A stretch of DNA of 64,000 nt from Bufo bufo (taxonomy: Eukaryota; Chordata; Amphibia; Anura; Bufonidae), in contig NC_053397.1 in assembly GCF_905171765.1 (NCBI RefSeq), positions 110,811,295-110,875,294 on the forward strand. Reading direction: 5' to 3'. The position numbers and the translations under genes were made by a program. Positions 1-10,618 of the stretch are shown here, in pieces; position 1 is the stretch's first letter; each line of letters opens with the position of its first letter. The notes under the pieces are model-generated. The model saw nothing but the letters and a program-made list of their open reading frames with translations. It had not been told where the DNA came from and ran no database searches.

Positions 1-257
1 CATTACATAGTCATGTTAATTTTTTTTTAAACCAGTGAAATTCTACATATATGGATATATTTTATGAAAAACATGTACGGCTATAGAAAGCACAGCTTCT
101 CTGTCAAGTGGATTATAGGAACCTTTAATACGTTCCAGACCCAGGCAAATTTGCTGCTTTCACTGAAGAGTGAACAGTCACAACAAAGAGGACATATCAC
201 TGCATGGATCTCCTGGCATTTTTTATTTTTCTCTCTTCACTTGGTCACATTTTGTGC

Positions 258-570
258 TTAACGGGGTTCTCCGAGCTTTTAATATTGATGACCTTTCCTC
301 AGGATAGGTCATCAATATCAGATCAGCTGTATGAGGAGACTACGCACGCAGTGTGCACATGGCGTTTCCCGTCTCTCTTCCTGCTGCTGCTATATCTATG
401 GTAAGGCAGCAGCAGAGTAGGAAGAGAGACGGGAGACTGCACGGGCACACTGTGTGCGCCGTCTCCTCATAAGGCTGATCGGCGGGGGTGTCGGACCCCT
501 GCCGATCTGATATTGATGACCTATCCTGAGTATAGGTCATCAATATTAAAAGTCCAGAGAACCCCTTTAA
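258..570. mobile_element. TTAA-flanked piggyBac-like MITE
   Basis: About 310 bp bounded by TTAA on both sides. The ends are inverted copies (GGGGTTCTC next to TTAA on each side, followed by a shared TTAATATTGATGACC). It has no coding capacity. TTAA duplication is the hallmark of piggyBac targets, so a piggyBac-like source is inferred. Confidence 0.75.
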
Positions 571-694
571 GTGCATATTCAGGAAATACATTCTAGGACT
601 ATCACCAAAAGAGTACAAAAAACTACTGGCAGCAAAAATCTATTGGCTAATATTTTCATTGCCAATGTCAATTAACCAGCAATAATATTGAAAC

Positions 695-1015
695 TTAAAG
701 AGGTTGCGCAGTAATATTGATGACCTATCCTCAGAATAGGTCATCAATATCTGAGCGGTGGGGGTCCAACTCCCTGCACCCCTGCCGATTAGCTGTTTGA
801 AGAGGAGGCTACTTCCTCTTCAAGATTACACTGTGCATCGACTCGGAAGTCTCATCGGTGCAGTGTAATTACAAGTACTTTTTCCATTCACTTGAATGAA
901 ACAAACCTTTATAATTACACTGCCCCACCAGCTGCAAGCGTGTGTGCAGTGTAATCTTGAAGATAACGTAGCGACGCCTCCTCTTCAATCAGCTGATGCT
1001 GCACAACCCCTTTAT
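695..1015. mobile_element. TTAA MITE, diverged right end
   Basis: The left end is TTAA followed by AGAGGTTGCGCAG. The right end is its inverted copy, with TTATAA in place of TTAA. It shares the internal ATTGATGACC motif with the element at 258-570 and is probably the same superfamily. It is non-coding. Confidence 0.6.
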
Positions 1016-1221
1016 AACAGCAAATGGCTAATAGTTAAAGGCAATGGACATGCATTTTTATTATTTGTTTGGGGCTAAAAAACATTTATTTTCTATAGTT
1101 CTTGTTTACAAATTTTCAACCTGTTTGTCTTCTGCAGCCTACATGTTTTCACATATAATGTATGCTGCTTTTCCCCCTTTACAGTGAAATCCATCAGAGG
1201 AGTTATCTGACCGCTTGTAAT

Positions 1222-2560
1222 TAGAGATGAGCGAATTGAAACTGACGAAGTGGAATTCGATCCAAATTTCAGGAAAAATTTGATTTGCAACGAACGCAAA
1301 TTTCCTAGCACTTCGTAGTAACGAATTGCAATTTTTCCTAAAATGGTGGTAAAATGGCAGCTACAGGTGTGAGGACATGGGGCATTGAACTCTGGTAAGG
1401 CGGGATGACCCATAATGCCATGCATGCAGCCAATCAGCAAGCCCTGTGATGTCACAGCCCTATAATTACGGTGGCCATCTTGGATTCAGACATTTTCCAG
1501 CGTTCGGAGTGCAGGGACAGACATGAGAAGGCGCTAAGGACAGCAATCGGAAAAACCTCAGTGTGACAAAAAGAAACGGAAAAAACGATTTATAAGTGCA
1601 GGGAAAGGATAGGGAGGAATCATTTCACAGCATCTTAGTGCAGGGATAGACGTCTGAAGGCGCTAGCGACAGTGCTAGAAAAACGATTTACAAGGGCAGG
1701 TAAAGATTATTTGGGGATCCAAATAGCCATTACACAGCTCTGTCATTCCAGCAATTTGTTCTTGGGGTGCAAGTGCTATGTTGAAAAGCCTTTAGTGGCT
1801 TGTATTTGTGGAAAAAGAAAAATATATACGCAGTTCACTTCAGCAGTATTATGTGGTGAAAGCGTTTAGTGGAGTATTTCAGTACAAAAAGAAAAATATA
1901 TACGCAGTTCACTTCTGCAGCTATATGTGTTTAAAGCTTTTAATGGCGTATTTCATTACAAAAAGAAAAAAATATTCTCAGTTCACTTCTGCAGCTGTTT
2001 GTGGTGAAAGCATTTAGTGGCGTATTTCAGTAGAAAAATAAAAATATATACGCAGTTCACTTCTGCAGCTACATGTGGTGAAAGTGTTTGGTGGCCTATT
2101 TCAGTACAAAGAAAAATATATTCTCAGTTCACTTCTGCAGCTATATGTGGTGAAAGCGGTTAGTGGCCTATTTCAGTACAAAAAGAAAAATATATATGCA
2201 GTTCACTTCTGCAGTTGTGGTGAAAGCGTTTAGTGGAGTATTTCATTACAAAAAGAAAAATATATACGCAGTTCACTTCTGCAGTTATATGTGGTGAAAG
2301 CGTTTAGTGACGTATTTTAGTACTAAAAGAAAAATATATATGCAGTTCACTGTTGCAGTTATCTGCGGTAAAAGCTCTTAATGGCCTATTTTAGTACAAA
2401 AATAAAAATATATACGCATTTCACTGTTGCAGTTATTTGTGGTGAAAGCGTTTAGTGGCCTATTTCAGTACAAAAATATATTCTCAGCTCACTTCTGCAG
2501 TTAAATGTGTTGAAAGCGTTTAGTGGCCTATTTCAGCGCAAAAAATATATACCGTATTCT
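1222..2560 (+). mobile_element. hAT-type element, left end plus 5' tandem array
   Basis: It starts with TAGAGATGAGCGAA, the terminal motif that recurs in the hAT-like elements of this window (22242, 31086, 50914, 61991). About 570 bp of GC-richer leader follow, then a tandem array. The copy is cut by another repeat near 2560, and no transposase is left. The left-terminus assignment rests on similarity to the other copies; no target duplication could be paired. Confidence 0.6.
1795..2555 (+). repeat. Tandem array, unit about 75 bp
   Basis: About ten head-to-tail copies of a unit containing GTGGCCTATTTCAGTAC, a run of AAAAAGAAAAATATATACGC and CAGTTCACTTCTGCAG. Copies vary by substitutions and small deletions. 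It lies inside the hAT left part, in the position held by other arrays in the hAT copies at 52980 and 62075. Confidence 0.85.
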
Positions 2561-3440
2561 TCACCCTATAAGACGCACCGGCCCATAAGACGCACCTAGG
2601 TTTTTGGGGAGGAAAATAAGAAAAAAAATAGGGTGTGCTTTTGGTGGGTTTGGAACTAATGGTGGTCTGTGGATGGCACTATTACTGGGGATCTGTGGAT
2701 GGCACTGTTATGGGGGGATCTGTGAAGGACACTGTTATGAGGGGATCTGGGGATGGCACTGTTATGGGGATCTGTGGATGACGCACTGTTATGGGATGAT
2801 CTGTGGATGACGCACTGTTATGGGGGGGATCTGTGGATGAAGCACTGTTATGGGAGGATCTGTGGATGACGCACTGTTATGGGGGGATCTGTGGATTACG
2901 CACTGTTATGGGGGGATCTGTGGATGACGCACTGTTATGGGGGGATCTGTGACGGACACTGTTACAGGGGGGATCTGTGGCTGGCACTGTTAGAGTGGGG
3001 ATCTGTGGCTGGCACTGTTAGAGGGGGGATCTGTGGCTGGGACTGTTACAGGGGGGGATCTGTGGCTGGCACTGTTACAGGGGGGATCTGTGGGTGGCAC
3101 TGTTACAGGGGGGATCTGTGGGTGGCACTGTTACAGGGGGATCTGTGGGTGGCACTGTTACAGGGGGGATCTGTGGGTGGCACTGTTACAGGGGGGATCT
3201 GTGGGTGGCACTGTTATAGGGGATCTGTGGGTGGCACTGTTATGGGGGATCTGTGGGTTGCACTGTTATGGGGGATCTGTGGGTGGCACTGTTATATATG
3301 TACCATCCACAGACCCCCCACCCCATAACAGTGCCATCCACAGATCCCCCAGCCCTTAACAGTGCCATCCACAGACCCCCCAGCCCTTAACAGTGCCATC
3401 CACAGATGTTCCCCATAAGACTGTCATCCACAGATCCCCC
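2561..3440. repeat. Element start plus 27-28 bp minisatellite with inverted end
   Basis: It begins with CCGTATTCTTCACCCTATAAG and GACGCACC (a transposon end motif common in vertebrate genomes, family not determined). About 25 tandem copies of a unit containing GGATCTGTGGGTGGCACTGTTA follow. From 3301 the same unit appears inverted (CCATCCACAGATCCCCC), so the array can fold on itself. Open frames here are repeat artefacts. A related array is at 18845-19085. Confidence 0.8.
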
Positions 3441-3571
3441 CCCCCGCCGCTCCAGTGCTGCAGTATACAAATCTAAAATGTCTAATTCAATTAAAAGTGA
3501 TTACACATGCCCCCTCGCTCCTAATATTACCGTACATCCTAACAGCTTCTGTACAACCCAGGCAGGCTTCA

Positions 3572-3605
3572 CTGAAGAAGGGGAGAGTCATCCCCGAACG
3601 CGTTT
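3572..3605 (+). ncRNA. Degenerate hammerhead-ribozyme-like core
   Basis: CTGAAGA (3572-3578) is followed by a 5-bp helix, GGGGA (3580-3584) with TCCCC (3591-3595), closed by a 6-nt loop, then GAACGCG. A hammerhead needs CUGANGA, helix II, then GAAA. Here one A of GAAA is missing and no convincing stem I is seen, so it is at best a dead relative of the motif at 6446-6485. Confidence 0.35.
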
Positions 3606-4422
3606 GGCATAAGATCGAGATATGACCCTTTTTTAAAAGAATGTACCTTATTGTGAGGATTAACAGTGCACTGTAAGCTTGTATACGATTACCGCTTCGA
3701 TTATACCGAGCGTTGGATCGAGGATCCGGATTAAGAAAAATCGAAATTCCCAGTCCTGTCAGCCGGATACGTCATTTCCGGAATTACCAACCATCTTCCG
3801 AACACACGTGGGACGCCGACTGAGAAACAGCCGGGACGCCGGTGTCCAGCGGGTCCCGAAAAATACTACGATACTATCGATCAGCCAGGACAAGGGAAGG
3901 TAAGCCCACAATAGTGGGTTATCATTTCCAGTTCTAAGACTTAGAGGACCAGTGAATAATACTGCATAAAAGGACATAACCACATTTAAAGTAACACCAA
4001 CCAACTTTCATCTTGGCTATATCACTGACCTCATTGCAGTGGCGAGACAACAATTTCCCTGCATTGTTGCTATCAAAGGACATAATCAATGATGTTATAT
4101 CCATGTTATTAACTAATGGTGGACTTATTTGAGCATGTCAAGTTTCAACAGGAGTTAGTTACTGGTTATAGGGTATTAATGGTGTATTACATTCTAAAAT
4201 GCGAATTTTATTGAGATCCATCGGATACCTACTGCCACATTGCACAATACTTGTATATCCAGGCATTTTATTTATTTATTTTATCAGTATATTACCTTTT
4301 ATATTTTTTCTGTGTGTATAATACATTTTTGTGATTCGGACCTGTCCATTATGTCCCATATATTGAGTGTGCCAGTCTTCTAGTACTAGATATTATTTGC
4401 ATTCTTGAAGGGTGAATCAATA
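3606..4422. other. No gene seen; possible old repeat
   Basis: About 800 bp with no conserved protein frame, tandem structure or clear inverted repeat. The short open frames have no recognisable family. It follows a ribozyme-like motif and could be the tail of an old retroelement, but nothing shows this directly. Confidence 0.4.
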
Positions 4423-4565
4423 TACAGTACAGACCAAAAGTTTGGACACACCTTCTCATTCAAAGAGTTTTCTTTATTTTCATGACTATGAAGGCATCAA
4501 AACTATGAATTAACACATGTGGAATTATATGCATAACAAACAAGTGTGAAACAACTGAAAATATG

Positions 4566-4838
4566 TCATATTCTAGGTTCTTCAAAGTAGCCACCTTTTG
4601 CTTTGATTACTGCTTTGCACACTCTTGGCATTCTCTTGATGAGCTTCAAGAGGTAGTCCCCTGAAATGGTCTTCCAACAGTCTTGAAGGAGTTCCCAGAG
4701 ATGCTTAGCACTTGTTGGCCCTTTTGCCTTCACTCTGCGGTCCAGCTCACCCCAAACCATCTCGATTGGGTTCAGGTCCGGTGACTGTGGAGGCCAGGTC
4801 ATCTGGCGCAGCACCCCATCACTCTCCTTCATGGTCAA
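4566..4838 (-). pseudogene. Tc1 transposase C-terminal fragment
   Basis: A 90-residue C-terminal part of a Tc1/mariner DD34E transposase. It contains [12 protein letters not shown], where the E is the third catalytic acid, followed by the usual lysine-rich tail ending in EEPRI. The N-terminal DNA-binding domain and the two catalytic aspartates are absent, so it cannot be active. The last 33 codons are repeated in the opposite arm of the same element. Confidence 0.85.
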
Positions 4839-5102
4839 ATAGCCCTTACTTTCAAAGTTTTCCCAATTTTTCGGCTGACTGACTGACCTTCATTTCTTAA
4901 AGTAATGATGGCCACTCGTTTTTCTTTATTTAGCTGCTTTTTCTTGCCATAATACAAATTCTAACAGTCTATTCAGTAGGACTATCAGCTGTGTATCCAT
5001 CTGACTTCTCCTTAACGCAACTGATGGTCCCATCCCCATTTATAAGGCAAGAAATCCCACTTATTAAACCTGACAGGGCACACCTGTGAAGTGAAAACCA
5101 TT

Positions 5103-5201
5103 TCAGGGGACTACCTCTTGAAGCTCATCAAGAGAATGCCAAGAGTGTGCAAAGCAGTAATCAAAGCAAAAGGTGGCTACTTTGAAGAACCTAGAATATG
5201 A
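5103..5201 (+). pseudogene. Tc1 transposase C-terminus, inverted duplicate
   Basis: It encodes the last 32 residues of the same transposase (from SGDYLLKLIK to EEPRI and a stop) on the plus strand. This makes an inverted copy of the end of the 4566-4838 fragment. Confidence 0.8.
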
Positions 5202-5344
5202 CATATTTTCAGTTGTTTCACACTTGTTTGTTATGTATATAATTCCACATGTGTTAATTCATAGTTTTGATGCCTTCATAGTCATGAAAATAAAGAAAAC
5301 TCTTTGAATGAGAAGGTGTGTCCAAACTTTTGGTCTGTACTGTA

Positions 5345-5871
5345 GATCTGAGCACCTTTCTGTGATTGTGAGGAGGTGAGCTATTTCCCTTGTAATTTTA
5401 CTAGGATTTGTTTTTTGTGGGTTATTGTTCTGACAGATCAGAGGAAGGGCAAATTAATCAGTGACATCAACACAAAGTTACTGCTGACACCCTCTCCACT
5501 CTGTCAGGGGGGATCTACTTGTATAAGCGTTTAATAGAACAGGTTCTGTAGACATCTATGTAGAATCAGCTGACAACGGTGTAAAAGGAGTACGCTTCTT
5601 CTTGGCACTAACCTTGACCTGTAAGGCTGAGTTCATACTTGAGTTATTTGGTCAGTTTTGGCCCCGTAACTTCCCAAATAAGTGAAGTGTGCAGTGATTC
5701 TAAGAGCGATGCATGTCATATGGACTTACAGTACTATTTCACCCTAAGACCCTATGTTCAATCCACAGGGGGTCTTTTGGTAGTTAGATGTTACAGTCTG
5801 GTCCATGCACAAGATTATGTCATATCCCTGTGCCATAGGCTGGGAGGGGGGAGCGACCACTTTGAATGGGC
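5345..5871. other. No gene seen
   Basis: No protein family recognised. Around 5622-5700 there is a half of a Harbinger-like MITE end (AGGCTGAGTTCATACTTGAG, compare 11964). The rest is anonymous. Confidence 0.4.
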
Positions 5872-6445
5872 TTAAAGGGAACCTGTCATCAACTTTATAC
5901 TGCCCATACTAACGGCATCATAAAGTAGAGACAGGTAAGCTGATTTCAGCGGTCTGTCATTTATAAGTTAAAAGTAAATGGTTGCTGAGAACCAACATCA
6001 CAATCATTGCAGACTGGGCCTGAAAAAGAGTCACGGCCACCTGAGAAGAGTCCTGGTTATTCATGAATTCCTGCTCTCCCTGCCCACCTGCTGATGACTG
6101 ACAGATTTCTACCTAGTTTCCTCCCTTTCTTCCTACAAGAGAACTGCCAATCATCAGCGAAGGGCAAGGAGAACAGGAGATTATGAATAACCATGACTAT
6201 TCTCATGTAAATTTGACTCTTTTCAAGGACTGGGCTGCAATGATTTTGGTAAAAGTGGAGTACCGCACACCATTGTTGCTGGTGCCAGCAAGGACTTGTG
6301 AGTCATAATCCAATAATAGAAAATTGCAGCACACAGATTTCTTTATCTGCAGTTAAATGATGTTTTATTGGTATTCCATCATATGGTAATCATGATCCAG
6401 TGCAATTACAGGATGTATAGGGTAGTCATGTACATTAGATATGGC

Positions 6446-6485
6446 GACCGGACGTTTCGGCCCGTCAATGCCTTCTTCAGCGGTC
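6446..6485 (-). ncRNA. Hammerhead-ribozyme-like motif, intact core
   Basis: Read on the minus strand: GACCG (6485-6481), CTGAAGA (6480-6474), a short GGC/GCC helix II with loop, GAAAC (6458-6454), GTC (6453-6451), CGGTC (6450-6446). GACCG and CGGTC form a perfect 5-bp stem I. CUGANGA, GAAA and the GUC cleavage triplet of a type I hammerhead are all present and in order. Stem III is reduced to the self-complementary ACGT, as in minimal hammerheads that work as dimers. The fold is predicted by eye only. Confidence 0.6.
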
Positions 6486-6574
6486 TATAATCTGGGTATG
6501 ACTTCCTGTCGAGGGAGGCGCTGCATTATGATTATCCAGCGCCACCCTCGACAGGAAGTCATACCCAGATCATA

Positions 6575-6616
6575 GACCGCTGAAGAAGGCCTTTTGACGG
6601 GCCGAAACGTCCGTTC
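6575..6616 (+). ncRNA. Hammerhead-like motif, opposite palindrome arm
   Basis: GACCG (6575-6579), CTGAAGA (6580-6586), helix II GGCC (6588-6591) with GGCC (6600-6603), GAAAC (6604-6608), GTC (6609-6611), CGTTC (6612-6616). It has the same design as the minus-strand copy, with one mismatch in stem I. Confidence 0.5.
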
Positions 6617-6888
6617 GCCATATCTAATGTACATGACTACCCTGTACATCCTGTAATTGCACTGGATCATGATTACCATATGATGGAATACCAGTAAAAT
6701 GTCATTTAACTGCAGATAAAGAAAGCTGTGTGCTGCAATTTTCTATTATTAGGCTGCAATGATTATGATGCTGGTTCTCAGCAACCACTTACTTTTAGCT
6801 CATAAATGACACACCGCTGAAACCAGCATTTCTGTCACTAAGTGCCCTCAGTGAGGTCAGCATAAAGTTAATGACAGGTTCCCTTTAA

Positions 6889-8309
6889 CTAGCCCAACAC
6901 AGGGTACACAGGAGGAAGACTACACACAAGAAAGACTACACACCAAAGACTGCGCACCAGATCCTGCCCTACACACGCCAGCTTCAAGCTTCCCTGCATG
7001 GACAGATATTCGACTTCAATTTCCTCTAACAAAATCCTTTGCTTAAAAATGAAACAGGATTGTTCTATAAATCATGTAAGAATTGTTGGCTGATGATGGC
7101 AGAACACTATATTTCACAATATGCTCTGAAGAGTTCAGTGCTTTATCAAGGACACATTAATCTGCTGCCAGATGTAAGAGCGTTCTGTATACCAGTTGTA
7201 GATCTGGCCAGTTTCAACAAAAACTGCTAAGATATCAGATAATGGGACAGATTTACCAATCCGTTCAAATATTTAGACAATGTTATGTTTTACTAGACAA
7301 TTTCAAGATGTGACAAATTTATCAAACTGATTTGTACTGGATGAGATATTTGGTGCATAAAGTTTGGTGCATAAAGTTTAGACACTTTTGGATAACTTTT
7401 GTCTTTTGTCTTAAGTGTGCCAGTTGGTTATATTACTTTGTGCCAAATATTTAGTGCGTCTTTAGCCATGCCCTTTTCCTATTAAGGCATGTTCTGTTCC
7501 TGATTTGCCGCTCTCCCTCATTGAGCAAGGCAAAAAAAGTATGTAAAATACATCATAAATGTGGTGCAAACCATGTATGCCAGTTATAGTGTAAATTAAG
7601 CCAAAATTATGGCTCATTCATATTATTAAATCTTGCCATTGTTTTTTTTATTACACCTCCGGAAGCAGAAATATTACAGTAAAAGAATGTCCAATTCTAC
7701 TATAACTTTCAACTGGTCAGCAATGACCCAAGACTTTATCTGTATGCTTTTAACCATCTGTAACTAAATAGAAAGCATATACAGTGACTGCTTGTTGATT
7801 ACTTTTTTTTTGTTGTTCAATAAGCAATAAAGTATTTTGTATAGCTCAATGTAGTACATTTCTAAGGCTTGCCCTTTTTTTTTGGAGTAAAAAAAATATA
7901 AAATACATATTGGCAATGCCAGTCTTCAATTTACGCCTCATTTATTATTCCTTAATCAATCAGGTTTTTCTTTTTTGGTTTAATGTGATTATTTTCTTGT
8001 AAGACAGGTTCATATTCACTAAAACTAGTCTAATTAGTATGCACATGAAAATCTGGAGCAAGTGAGCTGAAACTAGGTGCAACTCACCACTCAAAATAGA
8101 GCCAGAAAAGTACACCAGCCCTGAACTGGAGTAGAAATTAGACAGTTTTTACACCTAAATCAGGTGCACCCACATAAATAGGTAGGAAAATAGGCACAAA
8201 AGTTGGAAAAATTCTGAATTAGTGTTAAAACTGAAAATAGGTACAACAGCATAAATGACTCCAAAACAGGTGCAAAATGAGACTTAAAAAATAAGACCGT
8301 CAGAAACAT
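6889..8309. other. No gene seen
   Basis: AT-rich sequence of about 1.4 kb without protein similarity or clear repeat structure that I can recognise. If the FMO gene is intact this is intron or 3' flank. FMO exons 8 and 9 were looked for on the minus strand and not found. Confidence 0.4.
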
Positions 8310-8329
8310 AGTAACATAGTTGGAGATTT

Positions 8330-8788
8330 ATCTAATCATAGAAACTGATAAAATCCCTCATGAAGCCATGCTGATATGGCGTTATTTACTTATTTTCGTT
8401 AAGGTAACATCTCTTAGAAAACTTTCAAAAAGTTTACCCACCACATATGTTAAACTTACCGGCCTATCATTTTGGGGCTCTGTTTTTTACCCCTTTTTGA
8501 ATATTGGCACCACATGTGCTAAGCGCCAATCCTGTGGAACACTCCCTGTCAATATAGATTCCTTAAATATCAGAAATAAGGGTCTGCCTATGATATTACT
8601 GACTTCTCTTAGGATACAGGAGTGTATGCCATCTAGGTCTGGCGATTTGTCTATTGTAATCTTTTTAAGACATTGCTGGACTTCTTCATGGGTCAGACAG
8701 GCCACTTTTAATGGGAAATTTACTTTTACATTTTGCATTTCCTCTCACAGTTTATTTTCCTCAGTAAATACAGCGGAGAAAAAAATAT
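8330..8788 (-). pseudogene. CR1-like LINE reverse transcriptase N-terminal part
   Basis: It reads FFSAVFTEENKL, a stop, then a frame with KSPDLDGIHSCILREVSN and DWRLAHVVPIFKKG. After a frameshift come RPVSLTYVVGKLFES and QHGFM. These are fingers-domain motifs of CR1-type reverse transcriptases. The linker frame (around 9355-9700) continues it on the other side of the MITE. The catalytic aspartates are not in the window copy. Confidence 0.8.
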
Positions 8789-9352
8789 TTAAAGGGTTTC
8801 TACCACTTCGTTTCACATAATTAGCTGTCAGACACTAGCGATCCGCTAGTGTCTGCTCTGCCAAACCATCCTAATATAATTAGCTAGGTGCTAATGGGGG
8901 CGTCATTAGCACCTAGCGGCTCGGTCTACCTTCACAAACTGCCGCCGCCCAGCGCGTCCCTCCAGCCCGCCCATCTCCTCCGGAATGCGATCCTACCTGT
9001 GAGCGTATGTATTCGGCGCATGCGCTGTGAATGTCTGACCGCTTCCCTGCTCAGACATCTCCACTGCGCCTGTTCCTCGGAGCACTATGACGTCATCGGC
9101 GCAGGCGCAGTGGAGATGTCTGAGCAGGGACGCGCTGGGCGGCGGCAGTTTGTGAAGGTAGACCGAGCCTCTAGGTGCTAATGACGCCCCCATAGCACCT
9201 AGAGGCTCATTAGCATATGAATAAAAGTTCTTTTTTTAGCGAAACGGCTGCCCCAAAAGCAATTATATTAGGATGGTTTGGCAGAGCAGACACTAGCAGA
9301 TCGCTAGTGTCTGACAGCTAATTATGTGAAACGAAGTGGTAGAAACCCTTTA
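8789..9352. mobile_element. TTAA MITE, 564 bp, inside the LINE
   Basis: TTAA at 8789-8792 and 9349-9352. The inverted arms start AGGGTTTCTACCACTTCG. Arms are long (over 80 bp at the ends) and a GC-rich inner palindrome follows. The LINE frame continues across it, so this is the younger insertion. The truncated copy at 29724-30240 is the same family. Confidence 0.85.
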
Positions 9353-9889
9353 ATAGCTTTGCTTTCTCCTCATCGCCCTCTGCAACTCTCCCTTCATTAG
9401 TCTGTAAAGGGCCAACACCTTCAGATTTATACTTTTTACCATTTAGATAATTAAAGAACATTTTAGGATTAGTTTTACTCTCTTTGGCAATGAATCTCTG
9501 TCTCCAGTTTGGCTGCTTTTATTTGTCCTTTACACATTCTATTTCTTTCCTTTTTTCCTTATAGATTTTCAATGTTTCTTCGCCATCCTCCTGTTTAAGT
9601 GATTTAAATGCTTTCTTTTTGTCACTTACTGGTTCCTTTACATTTCTATGTATCCACATTGTTTTTTTTTCTTGTTCCTCACCCTTTTCCCTTTCCTTTC
9701 CCATATGCTATGTACCTCTCACAATTAGAGTTTAGGATGGTTTTAAAAATATCCAATTTTGTGGCAGCATTTTTATTGTTAAGGACATTGTCCTAGTTAA
9801 TGAGGCCAATGGCTTCTCTTAGTTGGTCAAATTTAGATTTTTTTTAAGTTTGGTCTTTTTGTGCCTCCCTGAAGAATCTATCTATTGAA

Positions 9890-10240
9890 TGAAAAATGGA
9901 AAGTTATTATTTTATGGTCACTATTTCCCAGGTGTTCCCACACCTGCAAACCTGTTGTTCTGTCAGGTCTATTGGTTAGTACTAAGTCCAGTCGTGTCCT
10001 GAACCAGTTGGGAAAGGTAGTTGTCTTTTGTTTTTGCCAAGGACCTTTCTTTTAATAAGATCTACAGCTTTCAGTTTCCCAGTCTATATCTGGGTAGTTA
10101 AAGTCCTGCATAATACCGACCTCATGATTTGCCGCCTCATCTATCTCCTTTAGTAGTAGATTTTCTGTGGACTCTGGTATATTGGGTGGCTTATAACAAA
10201 CTCCTATCAGTATTTTATTATTGTTTTTGCCTCCATGTAT
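9890..10240 (-). pseudogene. CR1-like LINE APE endonuclease fragment
   Basis: The frame contains GVCYKPPNIPES, then QDFNYPDIDWE (family motif GDFN, with the first G changed to Q), then LDLVLTNRPD and SDHKIITF. These are the late motifs of AP-like endonucleases of LINEs, including the SDH active-site histidine region. A frame break and a stop occur between the blocks. The N-terminal third of the domain is absent. Confidence 0.75.
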
Positions 10241-10618
10241 TTCAATTACCCTCCCGCCCAGTCCCTAGTTTAAACACTCCTCCAACCTTCTAGCCATGTT
10301 CTCCCCCAAAACAACTGCACCTTCCCCACTGAGGTGCAGCCCATCCCTATGATAGATCCTGTGCCGGTAGAGAAGTCGGCCCAGTTCTCCAGGAACCCAA
10401 ACCCCTCCTTCCTACAACAGTTCTAAAGCCACTTGTTAACCTCCATAATCTCCTGCTGCACTTCTGGTGTGTCTTGTGGTACAGGTAGTATTTCAGAAAA
10501 CACTACCTTTGAGGTCCTTGCCCTGAGCTTGTAACCTAAATCCCTAAAATCATTTTTAAGGACAGGCTTTTTACACATGAAAACAGGCATAGACACTATT
10601 GTAAATGGGCCCCAATAC

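Larger units (their letters stand above)
4425..5342. mobile_element. Tc1-derived fold-back element
   Basis: It is flanked by TA (4423-4424 and 5343-5344) and bounded by CAGTACAGACCAAAAG and its inverted copy. The inverted arms are about 240 bp, far longer than the simple ends. Each arm carries the 3' end of a Tc1 transposase gene, in opposite orientation. The middle (about 4840-5100) is shortened non-coding and leader sequence. It is non-autonomous and was probably formed by an inverted-end rearrangement of a Tc1 element. Confidence 0.85.
6246..6751 (-). mobile_element. Fold-back retroposon with hammerhead-like cores
   Basis: It is flanked by a 13-bp direct repeat, GGCTGCAATGATT, at 6233-6245 and 6752-6764, which marks it as an insertion into the surrounding MITE. 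Most of it is a 439-bp near-perfect palindrome (6312-6750). The rest is a 65-bp tail containing ATGGTGTGCGG on the minus strand. A variable-length target duplication suggests target-primed retroposition. Each palindrome arm holds a hammerhead-like core. No protein is encoded. Confidence 0.75.
5872..6888. mobile_element. TTAA MITE hosting a nested retroposon
   Basis: TTAA at 5872-5875 and 6885-6888 bracket inverted ends AGGGAACCTGTCAT / ATGACAGGTTCCCT. Without the insert at 6246-6751 and its duplicated target the element is about 500 bp. Non-coding, piggyBac-like by target site. Confidence 0.8.
8310..10575 (-). mobile_element. CR1-like LINE, truncated at both ends
   Basis: The minus strand carries, in order from high to low coordinate, an untranslated or upstream part, an APE-type endonuclease, a linker and the N-terminal half of a reverse transcriptase. 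The RT stops near the QHGF region at about 8330, so the catalytic core and 3' end are missing. A TTAA MITE (8789-9352) splits it. The upper end lies about 45 bp from the FMO exon 7 donor. The family is CR1/L2/Rex1-like; the exact clade is not resolved. Confidence 0.75.

Noticed and set aside
2604..3359. Open frames rich in GGTVTGGICGWHCY-like repeats
   Set aside because: Translation of a 27-28 bp minisatellite; the same happens at 18699-19171 on both strands.
1..10618. FMO exons 8 and 9 downstream of exon 7
   Set aside because: Searched by eye on the minus strand for motifs such as GPGKW and YMDE; none found with splice sites.
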